Source: Brugia malayi (lineage: Eukaryota; Nematoda; Chromadorea; Rhabditida; Onchocercidae). Taken from it: a stretch of 64,000 nucleotides of DNA. Made by a program: the position numbers and the translations under genes. Every line of letters starts with the position of its first letter. Within the stretch, counting starts at the first letter, position 1. The notes under the pieces are model-generated. The model ran no database searches, was not told the origin of the DNA, and saw nothing but the letters and a program-made list of their open reading frames with translations. Below are positions 36,680 to 50,874 of this stretch, piece after piece. The stretch covers positions 22,936,721 through 23,000,720 of the forward strand of contig NW_025062479.1 in NCBI RefSeq assembly GCF_000002995.4, read 5' to 3'.

Positions 36680-38556
36680 TCTTCCTTTCGTTTTTTTTTC
36701 TTCTTTTTTCGAAAATTCAAATTAAATACACCTAAAAAAGCAAATATTTGTTACACATCAGAAAAGAGCAGAAAAAATTAGGATTAATAACATTAAACAA
36801 TAAACAAGAGGAACAAAAATAATAAAAAATGATCCCAATAATCCCATCAATAGTTAATCTTAATTAAACCGGTTTAGAGATAAATAGCCAAAATTATAAA
36901 TCATCTTGTAATACTCTTTCTTCCATTATTTTTCGTCTTCTTCATCCTCTTATCTTGTTTTCTCTCTTTTTCTCTCATATCCTTCCTGACAATTTCTGTA
37001 TCTTTTTGATGCAGTCTATCATCGTTTATTTTTATTTCTGTTCATATCTGAATATTTTATTCGGTAATTTAGAATAGTGTTCAAATTGCAAAAATTTCAA
37101 ATTTAATTCAATTCAAGTTTATTTAACTTTCAAATATTCGGGATTTTTTTGGTTATTTGAGCTTCAAATGAAGTATTTAGCAGTAAATCTTTTCTTCCAC
37201 TAATGCTATCAAATATTCTTATCAATTGTTTACGTTTTTTTACGTCTTTTACACGTTTTTTTACGCTTTAAAAGTACTTTGTACTCCATTTTGATACGCT
37301 ATCAATGTTGCAAATCTTTACTTATATTATCATAATTATTGTGAAGCAGTATATTTCTAACTATCTCCTATGCAATTGCTTAATTATTTTTCAACTATAT
37401 GCGAATTACTTTCTTTTAAATTATCATTCTTTTCCTGATAATCATTAAATTTCAAATGTTAAGTATTAATATTTTTTTCATGACCTTTTTATATTAGTTT
37501 TTATCAAATTGCATTATCTGATGATGCAAAATATTAATCAAATTGATAATTTCACTCTTAATCATACACTAGTGCTCAATATTTTAAATTATTTGATGAT
37601 TTCAATTTGTTTGCAACCAATGCTTCTTATCAATTGATATATTGAAATTCTAAAATATTTTACACTTTTCTTCTATTACCACATCTGGTTTATATCATCA
37701 TTTTGCACAACTGCTATATGTACAAATTCGTGACGACAATTACAATGAATGTGTCGTAGAAATGTTTCGATTTGTTTATAAATCAATTAATGTGGTTTGA
37801 ATACGATGATCATTGGTTTCGTTAGCTGATACATTATATCAGTCCATTATCATTTTCGATTGATGGTTTGTTTTAATTTAATGCTTTCTGTTTCATCCTA
37901 TCTCTTTTTTAAATATTCGTAATATCAGTCATAACCTGTTTGTTCATTTTGTTTGTTCTTTATTGGTAATTTACTGTTAGCAATTTTCAAACATGTTTGT
38001 ATAATGAATTATTTCGATTATCACTTAATCAGTCATTTTATCATTTGGCTAATTAGCATCTTTTCCTTTCTTTCTTCCATCTTTAATTACTATTTTTCTT
38101 GCAAGTTGCAACTTTTTTTCTTCTCAGACACTATTACTTCTTCACCTTTTACAGTTTATTTCATTTGCAGTTAATATCTTCTATCATTTACAAGAAATAA
38201 GCTTAACTGATTGTTATCACTACTGATTGCAATGTGAAGCTCAACTTTTTGTCAAATTTTCTCTTTTTTTTTTTTCGTTTTGAGATTAAATCAATTAATA
38301 CTGTTTGAGAAGTATCGAATTAATAAAATTATCCATGAATGTATTGGATGAACACTTACTATTACTGCCAATTAAGTTTGGTTCGGCGGATCTCTGTGAC
38401 CTTCTTTGGTAGTCATAAAAGTATTTTTTTTTTTTTTCTCTATCACAATGGTATTTATCATAATTATAATTATCTTAGATGAAATTTGACCTGAATAATA
38501 GATATTTGACCTAAATAGTTAGACATAAAATTGTTTTCATTTTTTTTTTTTTTTTT

Positions 38557-39006
38557 GCATGAGAATTGGACTTACTTAATGAAGTTTCAGTGTATGCAAA
38601 GATATGCTTAGCTTGTTAGCATTTCAAGTAAATAACTCATTCATCTATCAGTTCATCCAAATCAATAATAAATAATATTAATTTCAATAAGTAAAAAAAA
38701 TGAAAAATGTTCGATACGATATATTTTATATAAAATTAAAATAGTGAAATTTGGATAAGTCAAGTAAATTTCATTGGAAATATATTTAGGAAAAAGGGAT
38801 TAAATTGCTTTTTTTTTTTTTTTTTTTTTTAAATGCGATCCTCTCATCTTTTTTTTTTTTGTTTTGCATGAGAACTGAATTTAACTAATAAAGTATTCTC
38901 TTCCTCTTTTTCTTAATGAAGTTTCGGTGAAAGCAAAAATATGTCTTGCTAGTTAGGACTTAGAGTAAATAACTCATTCATCTATCAGTTCATCCAAACC
39001 AATAAC
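38557..39006. repeat. Diverged duplication (two ~110-140-bp copies)
   Basis: Copy 1 (38557-38667) and copy 2 (38864-39006) both start with a T-tract and GCATGAGAA. Both contain TTAATGAAGTTTC and end with AACTCATTCATCTATCAGTT followed by CATCCAAA. Copy 2 has an inserted pyrimidine-rich segment. Confidence 0.85.
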
Positions 39007-40096
39007 CATCTTATCTGTTCCTTATTTCTTTCCCAATAAATTGATTGATTCCTTTTCTCTCCTTCTTTCTTCTTCCTTCTTTCCTTCATTCTATTTTAAT
39101 CTTTAATGAAGATTATAATTTTCGAAATAGATATTCTTCAAAATATATGTGCTTATTTGTTTATTGTCAACTTATATATATTTAAAAAAAAAAAAAAAAA
39201 AATTCATTCACAATTTGAAAAGATTTTTGAGGCGTTAAATGTACATAAAGATATAGACATATTGTACATATCCTTCTTTCCCCCTCCAAAAAAAACTATT
39301 TACTTTATTTCATAAACAAATTTAAACTATCTTTTTTTTTTTTTTTTTTTTCTTGCTTGCGAAATATTTTATTTGATTCAATAATTTTATCGTAATTTGA
39401 TCCTTTATGGATAAAATAATGAGGATGAGAAAGATTCACGTCATGCTAAACTAAAATTACTGAGAGAGAGAGAGAAAAAAAAAAAAAAGAAAGAAACGAA
39501 ACAAATATGAGCGTATTATTGGTTTGGTAGCAATAATTATTTTAGAAATCAGGTATTGTTAACTTTATCGTCTAATTTTTATTTATTTATTTATTTTTAT
39601 GTGAAGTTTTATAAACAGGTTTTGTGCTAATGTTTTGTCCTATTTTAATAATAATGCTGTTTGATTGTTATTGATGTTAACTATTTTGTTGACAATATCC
39701 GATGTGGATTTCATTCAACAGCTGTTCGTATCTCTGTAAATTTATTTATCATCCGTGAATATTTCATGTAATAAACAGTAGTGGGGTAGGCAGGCATATG
39801 TGCAGAAGACGACTGATACGGCAGATGGGATGAAAGAGAAGAAAGGCTATCGATCAGACAATGACCGGACCGGATAGGGGACAGTGGTATGGGGACACAG
39901 GGGACACAAGAGAAGCAAATATTCAGAGGACAGGCAGGTAGCAATGCATCCATATATATATAATATATATATTTATTGAGATGTAATAATGAGCTAATAG
40001 TGGTAAGTAAGTAAGACCAAGAGTAGATTTGGATTAGTCGGAGTGGACGGACTAATTAAAATTTAGTCATTGTGCATTTAAAAATAAATAAATGAA

Positions 40097-40130
40097 TGTA
40101 TAAGCATATATATATATATATGCTTATACA
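40097..40130. repeat. 34-bp perfect palindrome
   Basis: The arms TGTATAAGCATATATAT and its exact complement meet at an (AT)n centre, giving a perfect inverted repeat with no loop. Confidence 0.95.
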
Positions 40131-43100
40131 AGCATGATTTCAGACTTTTCGTCGCTAAAATTGTTATCACTGATCGATCATTATCACTATATATATTTCT
40201 CATTTTCACTACAATCTTATCATTTCGCTTATGTCAACTGAACAATGCTCGATTATTCTCAATTATTTATACTCCTTTTTCTTTTTCTTTTTTTTTCTAT
40301 TTAATTTGTAAATTTATTTGTAATTTTTGTATTTTAATTTCAATCATCTTAACAACAAAAGGTTGTCTTTGTTTATTTGAAATTTGTTGACTGTGTTTTA
40401 ATAAGTATATTTAGACTTTTGCAATTTTTTTTTTTTCTTCTTTTTTTTTTTTTTTTTGTCTATCACATGAGAGAAATTAGTAACAGTTATTTTTTATTGA
40501 TTTGCATGAAACATTGTAAACAAAACACTTTATATTTTGTAATATTTATGTTTTCGAAAATTGAAATATGCTTGTCATGTCCTTTAATAATTAACGAAGT
40601 ACTAATTCCTTGGGAAAAAAAAAAAAAAAGAAAAAGAAGGAATAAAACAGAAGAAAGAGAGAGTGAAAATTTTTGAAAGACTTTTCCGAGATTTTAAAAT
40701 TCCCACCGGTCCTATTAGTTGTAATATTTGCAGATGTGAAATAACGGCCGAGGGGAGGGGGGGACTGATGAAGAAAAAGAGAAACAAAAAAAAAAAAAAG
40801 AGAAAGAAAAAATGAAAAAAAAAAAAAAAAGGAAAAAGTGCTTTTAGAAGATCAATAAATGTTTATAACATTTTTAGCGAGCTTATGGACTTATTCGGAA
40901 TTAATCACAAATAGCTATTTAAGAAAATTTGAAAGTTTAACACTGCCTTATCTTATATTTTTGAAAAATCTTTTATAAGGGATTGTATCCATTGCAGATT
41001 TCATTTCATCTTCTTATTCATTCAATATCATAATTATTTCTCTATCATTAACTGGGAAATTTCAACGAGCACAACGGGGCGGAAAAGTGCTGAGGATGAA
41101 AGCAAAATGTTGGAGCCGTCGTCACACATAGACAGTTTCAAGTGTTGTCACATTGATGAATTTAATCACTTCATGGATGATACGTTTTGTACGTGTTGCT
41201 ACTAGATTAACTCATAATTAAATAGATAATTTAAATTTTGATATTTTTTGTTAATAATTAGCAAAATGTTAATGTTAGTAATAATTAGATGAGCAATTAA
41301 TAAGTGATAATTATCATTATTAAATTACTTTCTTGTTTTTAATAAATTAAATATACTATATATTAAATAATCATCTAATATTTCATATTCAGAATAACAA
41401 ATCAAGCATTATTTTCTTACGTGGAGTAAAAATTTTTGCATTTTAAATTTAATCATTCTTAACTGTAAATTGTTTGATGATCAATTAGAATCAAAATTTA
41501 GTGTTTGATAATACTTTTGCTTTTATAATATCTAATTTAAATTAATTTTACCCGTTTTTTTTTTTTTTTTTTTCTTTCTTTTTCTAAATAATTTGACCTT
41601 GAAGTATTGAATTGTTTGCATTTATGGTGAGCAAGTAAAACCGACTATAGCGAGAGGAGATCGAAGGGAAAAACGATATTTTATTCCTTCACTTTACAAT
41701 CTTTTTTTTTTTTCTTAATTTTGAACAAATTTTTTTGCCACTTTTTAATTTTACCTGTACGATTGGGTTAACTTGATCCTTTTAACCTTGTCGAAATGAT
41801 GTTGTTGTTGTGTCATTTCATTTAACCCGAAACGAATACTTTCTCTGCTAAACACTTTTTCTTTTTTTTTTTTTTTTTTAAACAATTTTCATGTATTACT
41901 AAAAAGTTAACAATTATAATTTTTATTACTTTCAAAAATTTATTCCATATTGCTTTTTAAAATTATGCTTAATTTAATTAATTTAATCAAAAATTACTTA
42001 TAATAAATGATGAAAATTTACATAAATTGTTTTGTATCAGTTTTTGGTATTAAATTATTTCATATTAGCCATGAATTTATAGGTGATTTTATCAAAACTA
42101 TTGTCACCATCATCATCATCATCATACGATATTATTATAAGTTGAATTATGCCATGATGACATTATCTGTGAGTTTTTTCTGGCAGTTATCAGAAGAAGA
42201 TTTGATTTTTATGAAAATAATTAGAAATTTTTATTTGCTAGAAGTTTTTTTTTTTTCTATTTTGTTTTAGATTTGCTGCTATTTAATGAAGAAAAAAAAA
42301 AAAAAAAAGTTTTTCCTTGATTGTTAAAAAAGAACTAAGAAAAGTATATAAATAAATAAAATTTTGTTTTTATTGATTATCATCGATTATCTTATTGTTA
42401 CCTTACTTTTCTTTCTTTCTACTCTCTTTTGTTCCCCTATTATTTTCCAATTTTTGCAGAATATTTTCTATGAAAATTTATTTGTAGTAAAATATGTGAA
42501 GAAGAATTGCTCAAAATGTACATATGGAATAAAAATTGCTGAAGTGATTAAATGTTAAGTAAAAGTAGAAAAAAGCGAGAAACTGGGAAATATTAAAAAG
42601 TTTTTGTCTCGGAATATCTCATCTTATCCAGGAAGAGTTAAATTACTTACAACTAATCACTACCCTTTTTTTTTTTTTCTATAATTTTGATTAAGAAGTA
42701 TTTCCTAATTACCAAACTATCAAGTTAACATTTTAAACACTAAACAATTCAAGATTAGTATAAATATTAGGACTGAAATGTTAACATTAAATAAAGTAAA
42801 TAAGTTACTATACTATACTTTAATGCCATTTCATTATTAGAGTATCAGTACTGTAATGTCAATTATTAAATACTAATTCGGATAAATAATTTATTTATTT
42901 ATTTTTGATTATGATATTATGAATTGAGTATCCAAATGAAACTAAATAAATAAATGTATACATACTTAATTTCTGGTTTATTTACTTATAAATACTTTTT
43001 CGTACGACTACTCTATTCGTTTGTCCGTTTATAAAAAATCTATGTAATCTTAAAATATTCTCTGTCATTTTTATGATATTTCTTTCATTTTTTTTAAAAA

Positions 43101-43683
43101 AAAAAAAAAAAAATGCTAAATATTCTAGTGAAAGAGTGAATGGAAAATATTTGAATGATTAATTTAAATTGATATAAATGAAATTTGTTCATTGTTCATA
43201 TAGCTATTTCTTATTTTTATTCTTTTTTTTTTATAAAATTTTTATTCAAAAAGTTAATTTTAATTTAATAATGCATATTTGTAAATTAGTAAGATTCTAT
43301 GTATATATATATATGATTTATTCTATTCTAAATGAATAAATATAGTTTAAATCATAGATATTCCAGATGATACTTCATTTATGGATCGGTTATTTTGGCT
43401 GTACTGTATAGGCCATCCATATTATGAATGTTAAGTTAAGTTAAATGATACATAAGTATTTATTTGTTTATCTATCAGCTTTGTTTATTTCTTCATCGTA
43501 TTAATTTCATCCTAATGAATTTTGAATTCAAAATTTGCATTATTACATGGTTATTGGGTAATTAAATTTTTTTTTTTTTTTGGTGATGATGTTATTTTCA
43601 TTAATATATTTTAGTTTTTGGATACTTTGCATTTTAGTATGTTTACTCAAATGCGGTAGTTAAGAGATAATAGTAGAATATCT

Positions 43684-43760
43684 ATGTATGTGTGTGTGTG
43701 TGTGTATGTGTGTGTGTGTGTGTGTGTGTATGTGTGTGTATGTGTGTGTATGTGTGTGTT
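43684..43760. repeat. (GT)n microsatellite
   Basis: GTGTGT with periodic GTAT interruptions. Confidence 0.97.
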
Positions 43761-44797
43761 AATGTTAATAGCATAGGCGGTAAGTTTAAAGTAATTTATG
43801 AACCATTACTCTAAAGTGGCAAATATTTATTTGTTTATTTGATTATTTATTCTGTTACTGTTTATGAAAATGATATTTTCTTCTGTTATTGATGGTCATT
43901 TAGATGATTATTTTAACTAAAAATATTAATTTTCAAATGAAAACAAATAGATATGAAATGTGGAATGTTTTTTATTTGATTTTAATTTAAATGAATTAAA
44001 TTATTTATTAAAATAGAATTGAATTTTAACTGAAGGGAATAAAAATAATAAGCAATCATATGAGTCCTATTAAATCTATCTGTTTCATTCATTCTTTCTC
44101 TCTCTCTCTCTTTCAATTTTAGTAGTTTATTAGTTTTTATTACAATTTTTGCTCATTTCAATATTTTTTTCCTTTTTCCTTTTTTTTAAAAAAAAAAAAA
44201 AATTAAATTATTCAAATGTTATGCTATACGATAAAGTTTATTCCAATTACAAATTTAACCATAATTTTAGTTTCATTAAATAAAAGTTAATAAAATTATT
44301 GAAGTTTCCATTCTTTTAGTGTTAACAATAAATATATGCTTTAGCCCTTTTCATAGCCAAAACATTTTGAATTTACAAATGAGCTTCATTAGGAAGGCTT
44401 CTTCTTTTCATTTAAGTACTACTATTCTATGCTAATGGAATATTATGTTAGAGAATGTCCAAATCATCATGAATATATCAATTGATTGAAAAAAGCTCAA
44501 ATTTAATTTGTACTTTCAAATTTAACTTTTTAACATTATTTGCTCCTTTCTAGTAGTAAATGTACTTTTCTTATTTTCATTATGTCGTCATCAAATGTCA
44601 GTATTTATTTCAGTTTTTTTTTTTTTTTTTTTTAAAATGATAAATGGAAAGTGATTCTTTCTATTTTTAATAAATTGCTACGTATTATCTATCTATTTAA
44701 ATTTCTCATTAAATTAACATTTTGCATTCGAAAATTTTTAATTCAGTTATCATTGGTCATTGGTCATTGTAAAATTTTTGTTATTCTTTAATTTATT

Positions 44798-44829
<32 letters not shown>

Positions 44830-45981
44830 GTTTCACCTTTAATACAATATTATTTCTCTTTTCTCTTTCATTTTTTTTTTTTTTTTAAATTTATATTTTA
44901 AAATCCATTTCCATTTAAATTCATAAACTTTCTCTTATCTTTAAACAATCAATCCCTTTATATCTTTTTCATTTTTTCCAATTTTACATTTCGTGATTTT
45001 CAACCACTAATGCTTATGTTTAAAAATTTCTCAGACAATTTCAGATTTGATTTGTGTCATTTAAAAAGTTTTCAGTGCTTCATTGAAGACTTCAACAGAA
45101 GTACATATTGCACAGAGTTTTATGAAATGAATCAGTTTGTAAATCTATTTTAAAGGATCAATTAACTAACTTTCGTACACAATCAGACATTCTTCTTTAC
45201 AACACATTTTTTTTCAACTTTTTTCTTTTTCCTTTTTTCTTTCTTCGCATGTGCTAAGGCAATAACATCTGTTCAAAAAGTGAAACTAAATAATTTTTAA
45301 CTCAAAAATTTCTTAAAAAGAAAAAAAAAAAAAAATTGTAAAATGAAATAATATTAGAAGTGTAACATAATGATATTAGCTTATATGTTAAACTGTGAAA
45401 TAATAATTAAAAAATAGAAAAATTGATCTAACAGATTTTGATAATCAGAAATGTCAATCATAGCCAAAACTACCGAAAATTGCTGTCAATTTGTCCACTT
45501 CGTTTTTACCTTATTGTCATTCTGTCATATAACAGTTCATCTCACAATCTTTCCTCTCAAAATTTTCATCTTCGATCTTACTCATATTACCAGTTTTGGA
45601 AGAATTGTTTTAATTAAAATCACTTCACCATAATTTTTGCTATTTTTAAATTAAATATCTCTTTTTGATCCAAAAATTCAAAAAAAAAAAACAAAAGAAA
45701 AAAGACTCAAAAAAAAAAAAAAAACAAAAATGTTATTTCTGTAAAGATTGGGATAGTTTTGATTTTGATTTAGTAAAATATCTCTAGGTGATTGGAAAAA
45801 TTTGATTGAAATAATAAATTAAATTTTGGACAATTTTAATTGTCAAAAAAAAAAGAAAAAGTGGTTGAATTAAAAAGAATTATTATTTCTTCATCTATAA
45901 AACGGTTAATTTAAAGAAATAATCAAGCTGATAAAATTTCAAACTTTCCGGTCCTAAACATCTGGTCAATTTTACTCACAC

Positions 45982-46009
45982 CATATATATATATATATAT
46001 ATATATATT
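45982..46009. repeat. (AT)n microsatellite
   Basis: About 14 uninterrupted AT units. Confidence 0.97.
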
Positions 46010-46404
46010 ATTAAAGAAGAAAGAGAATTATTTATAATTTGTTTTTTTTTTTTTTTTTTTTTTTTTTTCAATATAGCTATGATAAAAAATGATATCCAGA
46101 TGGTTCAGATTATTTCTATTTAATTTCATTGAGTTTAATTTTACTTCGGTTTCAAATTAATTCCTTTCTAAATTCCATACCATTGCTTGCTTACTCATCC
46201 AATCATCAAAATGACAATACCATTTGATGATTTTTGTACAGTCAATAAATAATGATTGATCACTTACTACTCTAAAGAAACCCATTTTTCATTTTCAATA
46301 CTGCTTTTGCATCTTATCGATGATTCTTTTGCTATATTGTTTACAATTTTGAATGAATGATTTGAAGTAGCTTTAGTATTACCATTATTTTTCCTTTCTT
46401 TTCT

Positions 46405-46442
46405 TTCTCTCTCCCTCCCTCTCTCTCTCTCTCTCCCTCTTT
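46405..46442. repeat. (CT)n tract
   Basis: CTCTCC and CTCTCT units following a T-rich stretch. Confidence 0.95.
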
Positions 46443-46971
46443 TCATTCATTTATCTAATGTCTCTTCTAATTTAAAAATGAGAGAAAAAAAAAAACAACA
46501 ACAAATCAGTCTGTAAATGACAACTGTAACTGTGAAATGTGTTTAAAATAAGCAAATTTAAAATAGCTAATATTGTTTCAAATATGACATTGATGATAAA
46601 TGGAATAATTTAGATAGCATTTGATATAGATGGCATAGATTAATGTTATTTATTTTAAATAACAATTATCATTGTGTATAAATTTATCTCAAAATTATTT
46701 AATTTCAGGATGTATTTTTTTTTTTTTTTTTGTTATTATTATTTACATTTGCTGCTAAATATTGATGCAAAGATTGTTAATTATTATTGCTATAAAAAAA
46801 TGTTAATTATTCAATGTAAAAATTGTCACTGCTAATTTACATAAGTAAGTTTTGATGTTAGTAGATGTAAAATTATTATGAAGAATTAATTTTCAAAATA
46901 GCATATGTTGTATTTTTTGTCAACACTTATGAATGAGTATTAAATAAGCTATTAACTTTCCTATTTTCAAA

Positions 46972-47006
<35 letters not shown>

Positions 47007-47492
47007 ATGCTAAACTATAGAAGACTTAAATTTATTATAACGGCACTTCTAGGTCACTAGGACTTTCTCTCTGTTCATCTTATTCTTCTTCATCTGATCT
47101 TTTCTAATTTATTACACAAACTACTGATAGTAGCAGTAGCAGCAGTAGCAGCAATAACAGTAGTCACTTCCCATTCTAATTTTAAAATTTAAAATTTAAA
47201 TCCACTCATTCATGACTACTGCAATAGGTTATCCATCCGTACTGTTCGATATGTTGACGATGTCACTGAGATTATATGTTTATTTCTGATATTTATTTTC
47301 TTAAAAAATACTTAATATTTATTTAATAAATAATGAAATTTGATTAGAATTCACATAAAACTTTAATATTTTATCTGTTTATTTTTTATAGAATGTTCTA
47401 CAAATAGAAATCAGTAAATAAATAAGAATTTTCTTATTGATAAATAACTTATAATTTATTTGAATTTAACATTTAGTATAATGAATATTCCT

Positions 47493-47519
47493 TTATTATT
47501 ATTATTATTATTATTATTA
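47493..47519. repeat. (ATT)n microsatellite
   Basis: About nine ATT units. Confidence 0.95.
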
Positions 47520-49077
47520 ACTTGCATATAAAATTTCTTTATTTAATATAGAATAATGAAATTTATATATAGAAAAGTATTTTTTTTTTTTTTAATTAAT
47601 CGAATTTTATCAGTGTAAAAAATAAAAAGATGATAAATGATAAAATGGATTAGAATTGCAAGAAAATTTAAATAAATTAACTTAAAATTAAAAAAAAAAA
47701 AAACCATATTACGAATCTATTTTATTCAAGGAATGATTTTCTTGCTTGCTTTAAATGACTGGAAACATTGAATATTCTGTCATCTGACATCAACACTTCT
47801 AGATTTTTGTTGACACTATTGAACAAATAGTGCTATTGTACTCTGTTGTTAACAATGAAGAATTTTAATATCTTGAATGATCATCTAAATGTTATTAATT
47901 GATTCTTCTACTTAATCCATCTATTTTGTCATATTTTAGTCTATCAAATAGTGTCAATTTTTAAAGTTTTCAAATTAAGTAATTGCTTATTAAGTAATTT
48001 TCAGAATCTAACTTTTTTTCAGTACTTTGATCATTTAAAAATTTAATTTATAATTTTTCAATTCTAATTTTTAAATTGAGATTTTGATATGGTAATTTTT
48101 AGATGGCAGCATAATAGTTATAAAATAATGATTACGGCTATGTATCAGAAGTATCAGCGACAATATTCATTTAGCAGTTTTAAATATTTTTTTAAATATC
48201 TTTAAAATTTCATCTGCTAAATGAAGCCGAATGAAGCTTTTTTTTTTTTTTTTTTTTTCATTTATTGATCTGATTCATTCATAGAAATCAAGTTTGAAAT
48301 TATAAATGAAGTAATTGGTTTTTATCAAAAGAATTTGTTCAAATTGTAGCATTGGTTATGTTCAGGATGCTTTACTTTTTCATAATTCAATTACTTACAC
48401 TATTTAATTTTAGGAGATTAAAAAGAAGAGGAGTAGACTTAAGGTATATTAAAGAGGAAGAAAACTAACCAAAGAAAGTAATAATATTTGAAATTACTAT
48501 TCAAATATTATTTAGGTCATAAAAGTCTAAAATTGTTGGCTAATTGACACATTTGTAAAAGTTTAGTCGTATTATGTATAATGTAATGCATTTGTATTAA
48601 GCAATACTGATCAGTTTATTTTCCAATTTTGCTAAACATTCGTTTAAAATTAATATCATTAAAAAAAAAAAAAAAATTAATTGATCGTACAAAAATTTGC
48701 AAAAATTTTTTTTTTCATTTTGTTGAAAATTTTGTGGTGAAATATTTCATTTGGTTATTTTCTTTTTGTTTTTCTTTTTTTTTTTTTTTTTTTTTTTTTG
48801 CATTTATAATTTTTGTTAACAAAATAACAATATTGATGGATAGTTAGGAAAAAATAAAGAAAAGAAATGTTGAAAAAAAAAAAAAAAAAAAAAAAAATAA
48901 ATATGAAATGGAATTAGGCTTTTCTCCTCATTTTATTCATTGCCGTTAATGTTGGATTAAAAATTTTTGAACACAAATAGAATTCTTTCACTCTGATGAG
49001 TTTTCCGATACTCGTTTGATCCATTTTTATCTTTTCAGGAAATTTATTTCTCGGTTAATTTATTCTCTTCTTTTCTA

Positions 49078-49078
<1 letters not shown>

Positions 49079-49109
<31 letters not shown>

Positions 49110-49120
49110 TTTTTTTTTCC
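49079..49120. repeat. (CT)n tract followed by poly-T
   Basis: CTCTCT array followed by T homopolymers. Confidence 0.95.
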
Positions 49121-49603
49121 TTTTTGTTTCTTTTTTTCAAAAAAAAAAAGCATAAATTGGAAATGTATGGTTTTCTTTTTTTTTTTTTTTTTGTCTAAGC
49201 AAATGAATTGTTTGACAAAATGACAATGTTAGGCAAAATAAATCAAAAATTTTTTGCTTATTTCTAGAATGATTGGCATTTTTTTGATTCAATCAAGTGG
49301 TAATTATTTATCTTTCGAAAAAGTTCGATTATTATTTTTTTTTTTTTTTTTTCAAATTTCATTCCAAAAATTAATGATTACTTTTTGTGGTAAATTTATG
49401 TATCTATTTAAACAGAGATAATTATATTTTACAATGAAGTATGTTTTGTAAAGTAAAATAAAGTAAGTTTTAAAAATTTTTAAATTCTAGTATTAACAGA
49501 AGAGGAAAAATTTTTGTTGTTATTAATTAGCATTAATTCTATAATAAGTTGAATTAGTGACAAAATTCACAACAAAATTAGGTGCTATCTTTTTGCTCTA
49601 ATG

Positions 49604-49661
49604 AAGAGAGAGGGAGAAAGAGAAAGAGAAAGAGAAAGAGAGAGAGAGAGAGAAAGAAAGG
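49604..49661. repeat. (GA)n / (GAAA)n tract
   Basis: AGAGAG array with interspersed AGAAAG units. Confidence 0.95.
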
Positions 49662-50805
49662 GCAAATTTAATTAAAAATGACAAATTAAAAATGTTGATG
49701 AGATGTTATCGGAAGAGATTGGATGAAGAAGCTTTTCGAATAGATTTTCATACTGATAAAAATTTCAATTGAATAGCAAAAAAAAGAGTGAAAGAGAGCA
49801 GATGATAAATTTTGTTCGTCTAAGAAAACATTTAAGTCTATTTTCAAGGTCATATATATTTCATATTTTGGCAAACCAATCATTGTTAATTTAATGTTTG
49901 AAAAAAGATACTTCTTTTTTTTTCTAATATCTTTGTAATGAATACTTTTATTTACTTTGTTTTTGTTTTTTTCGTATATATTATTGATTTTTCTTTCAAC
50001 AAATCATATGAAAAAAAGAAAAAAAAAAATTGTTATTATTAATTTTAATTAAGATTCAAATTTGAGAATTTCATTTGAATTAGTAATTGATGAAATGATA
50101 CTAACATTTTTTTTTTTTTTTGTGTTGCTTTTGTTAAATTGATCAATTTAGATGACTAATTTTTTCTTCTTGAACCATTATATACCATCAAAATTTGCTT
50201 CTATTAATTTTTTTTTCTCTCTCTCTCCCTCTGTCTCTGTCTCTGTCTCTCCCTTTTCTTATTGACCATTTTGATCATTAAAAGATTCAAAATGTTTTAT
50301 AATCAATGCATTTAAAAGATTTCAATTTTTTTTTTCTCTTTTAAATAATCGGGAAAATTGGAGAGAATCTCTGACAATTTATATTTTATAAAATATTTTT
50401 TTTTTTTCAATTTTTTTCCGGTTTCTTTGTTTCTTTTTTTTTTTTTTTTTTCATTTTTTATTTTTTATTGCTAACGTTCTGTTAAATTGTTTTCTTTTTA
50501 ATTGCAAAATTGTTTCATCTTTTTTTCTCCACAATTTATTACTTTTAACATGTGAAATAAATAGAATGGAAAATGAATAATTATTGGAAAGAAAATTTTT
50601 CTTAAATTTTAAAATTGTAAAAAAAAAAAATTTCAAAATTTTTTTTAAATTATTAAATGTGATAAATAATAGGTGCATACATTTTCCTTATTCATACTGT
50701 AAAATAAAAGATACGTTATTTTTGCATGACGCGTTCGTTGGGCGAATTTTTTGCAATTGTATCAATTAGCGATGAGAAAGAGAGTGGAAGGATTCCATTT
50801 TAGCG

Positions 50806-50874
50806 GTTTCAATATTTCATTTCGGTTTTACACCGGATGTAGTTTCAATATTTCATTTCGGTTTTACACCGGAT
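50806..50874. repeat. 36-bp period direct duplication
   Basis: A 33-bp stretch starting GTTTCAATATTTCATTTCGG is present at 50806 and again, identical, at 50842, with a 3-bp spacer. The period is a multiple of three and keeps the surrounding plus-strand frame open. Confidence 0.9.
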
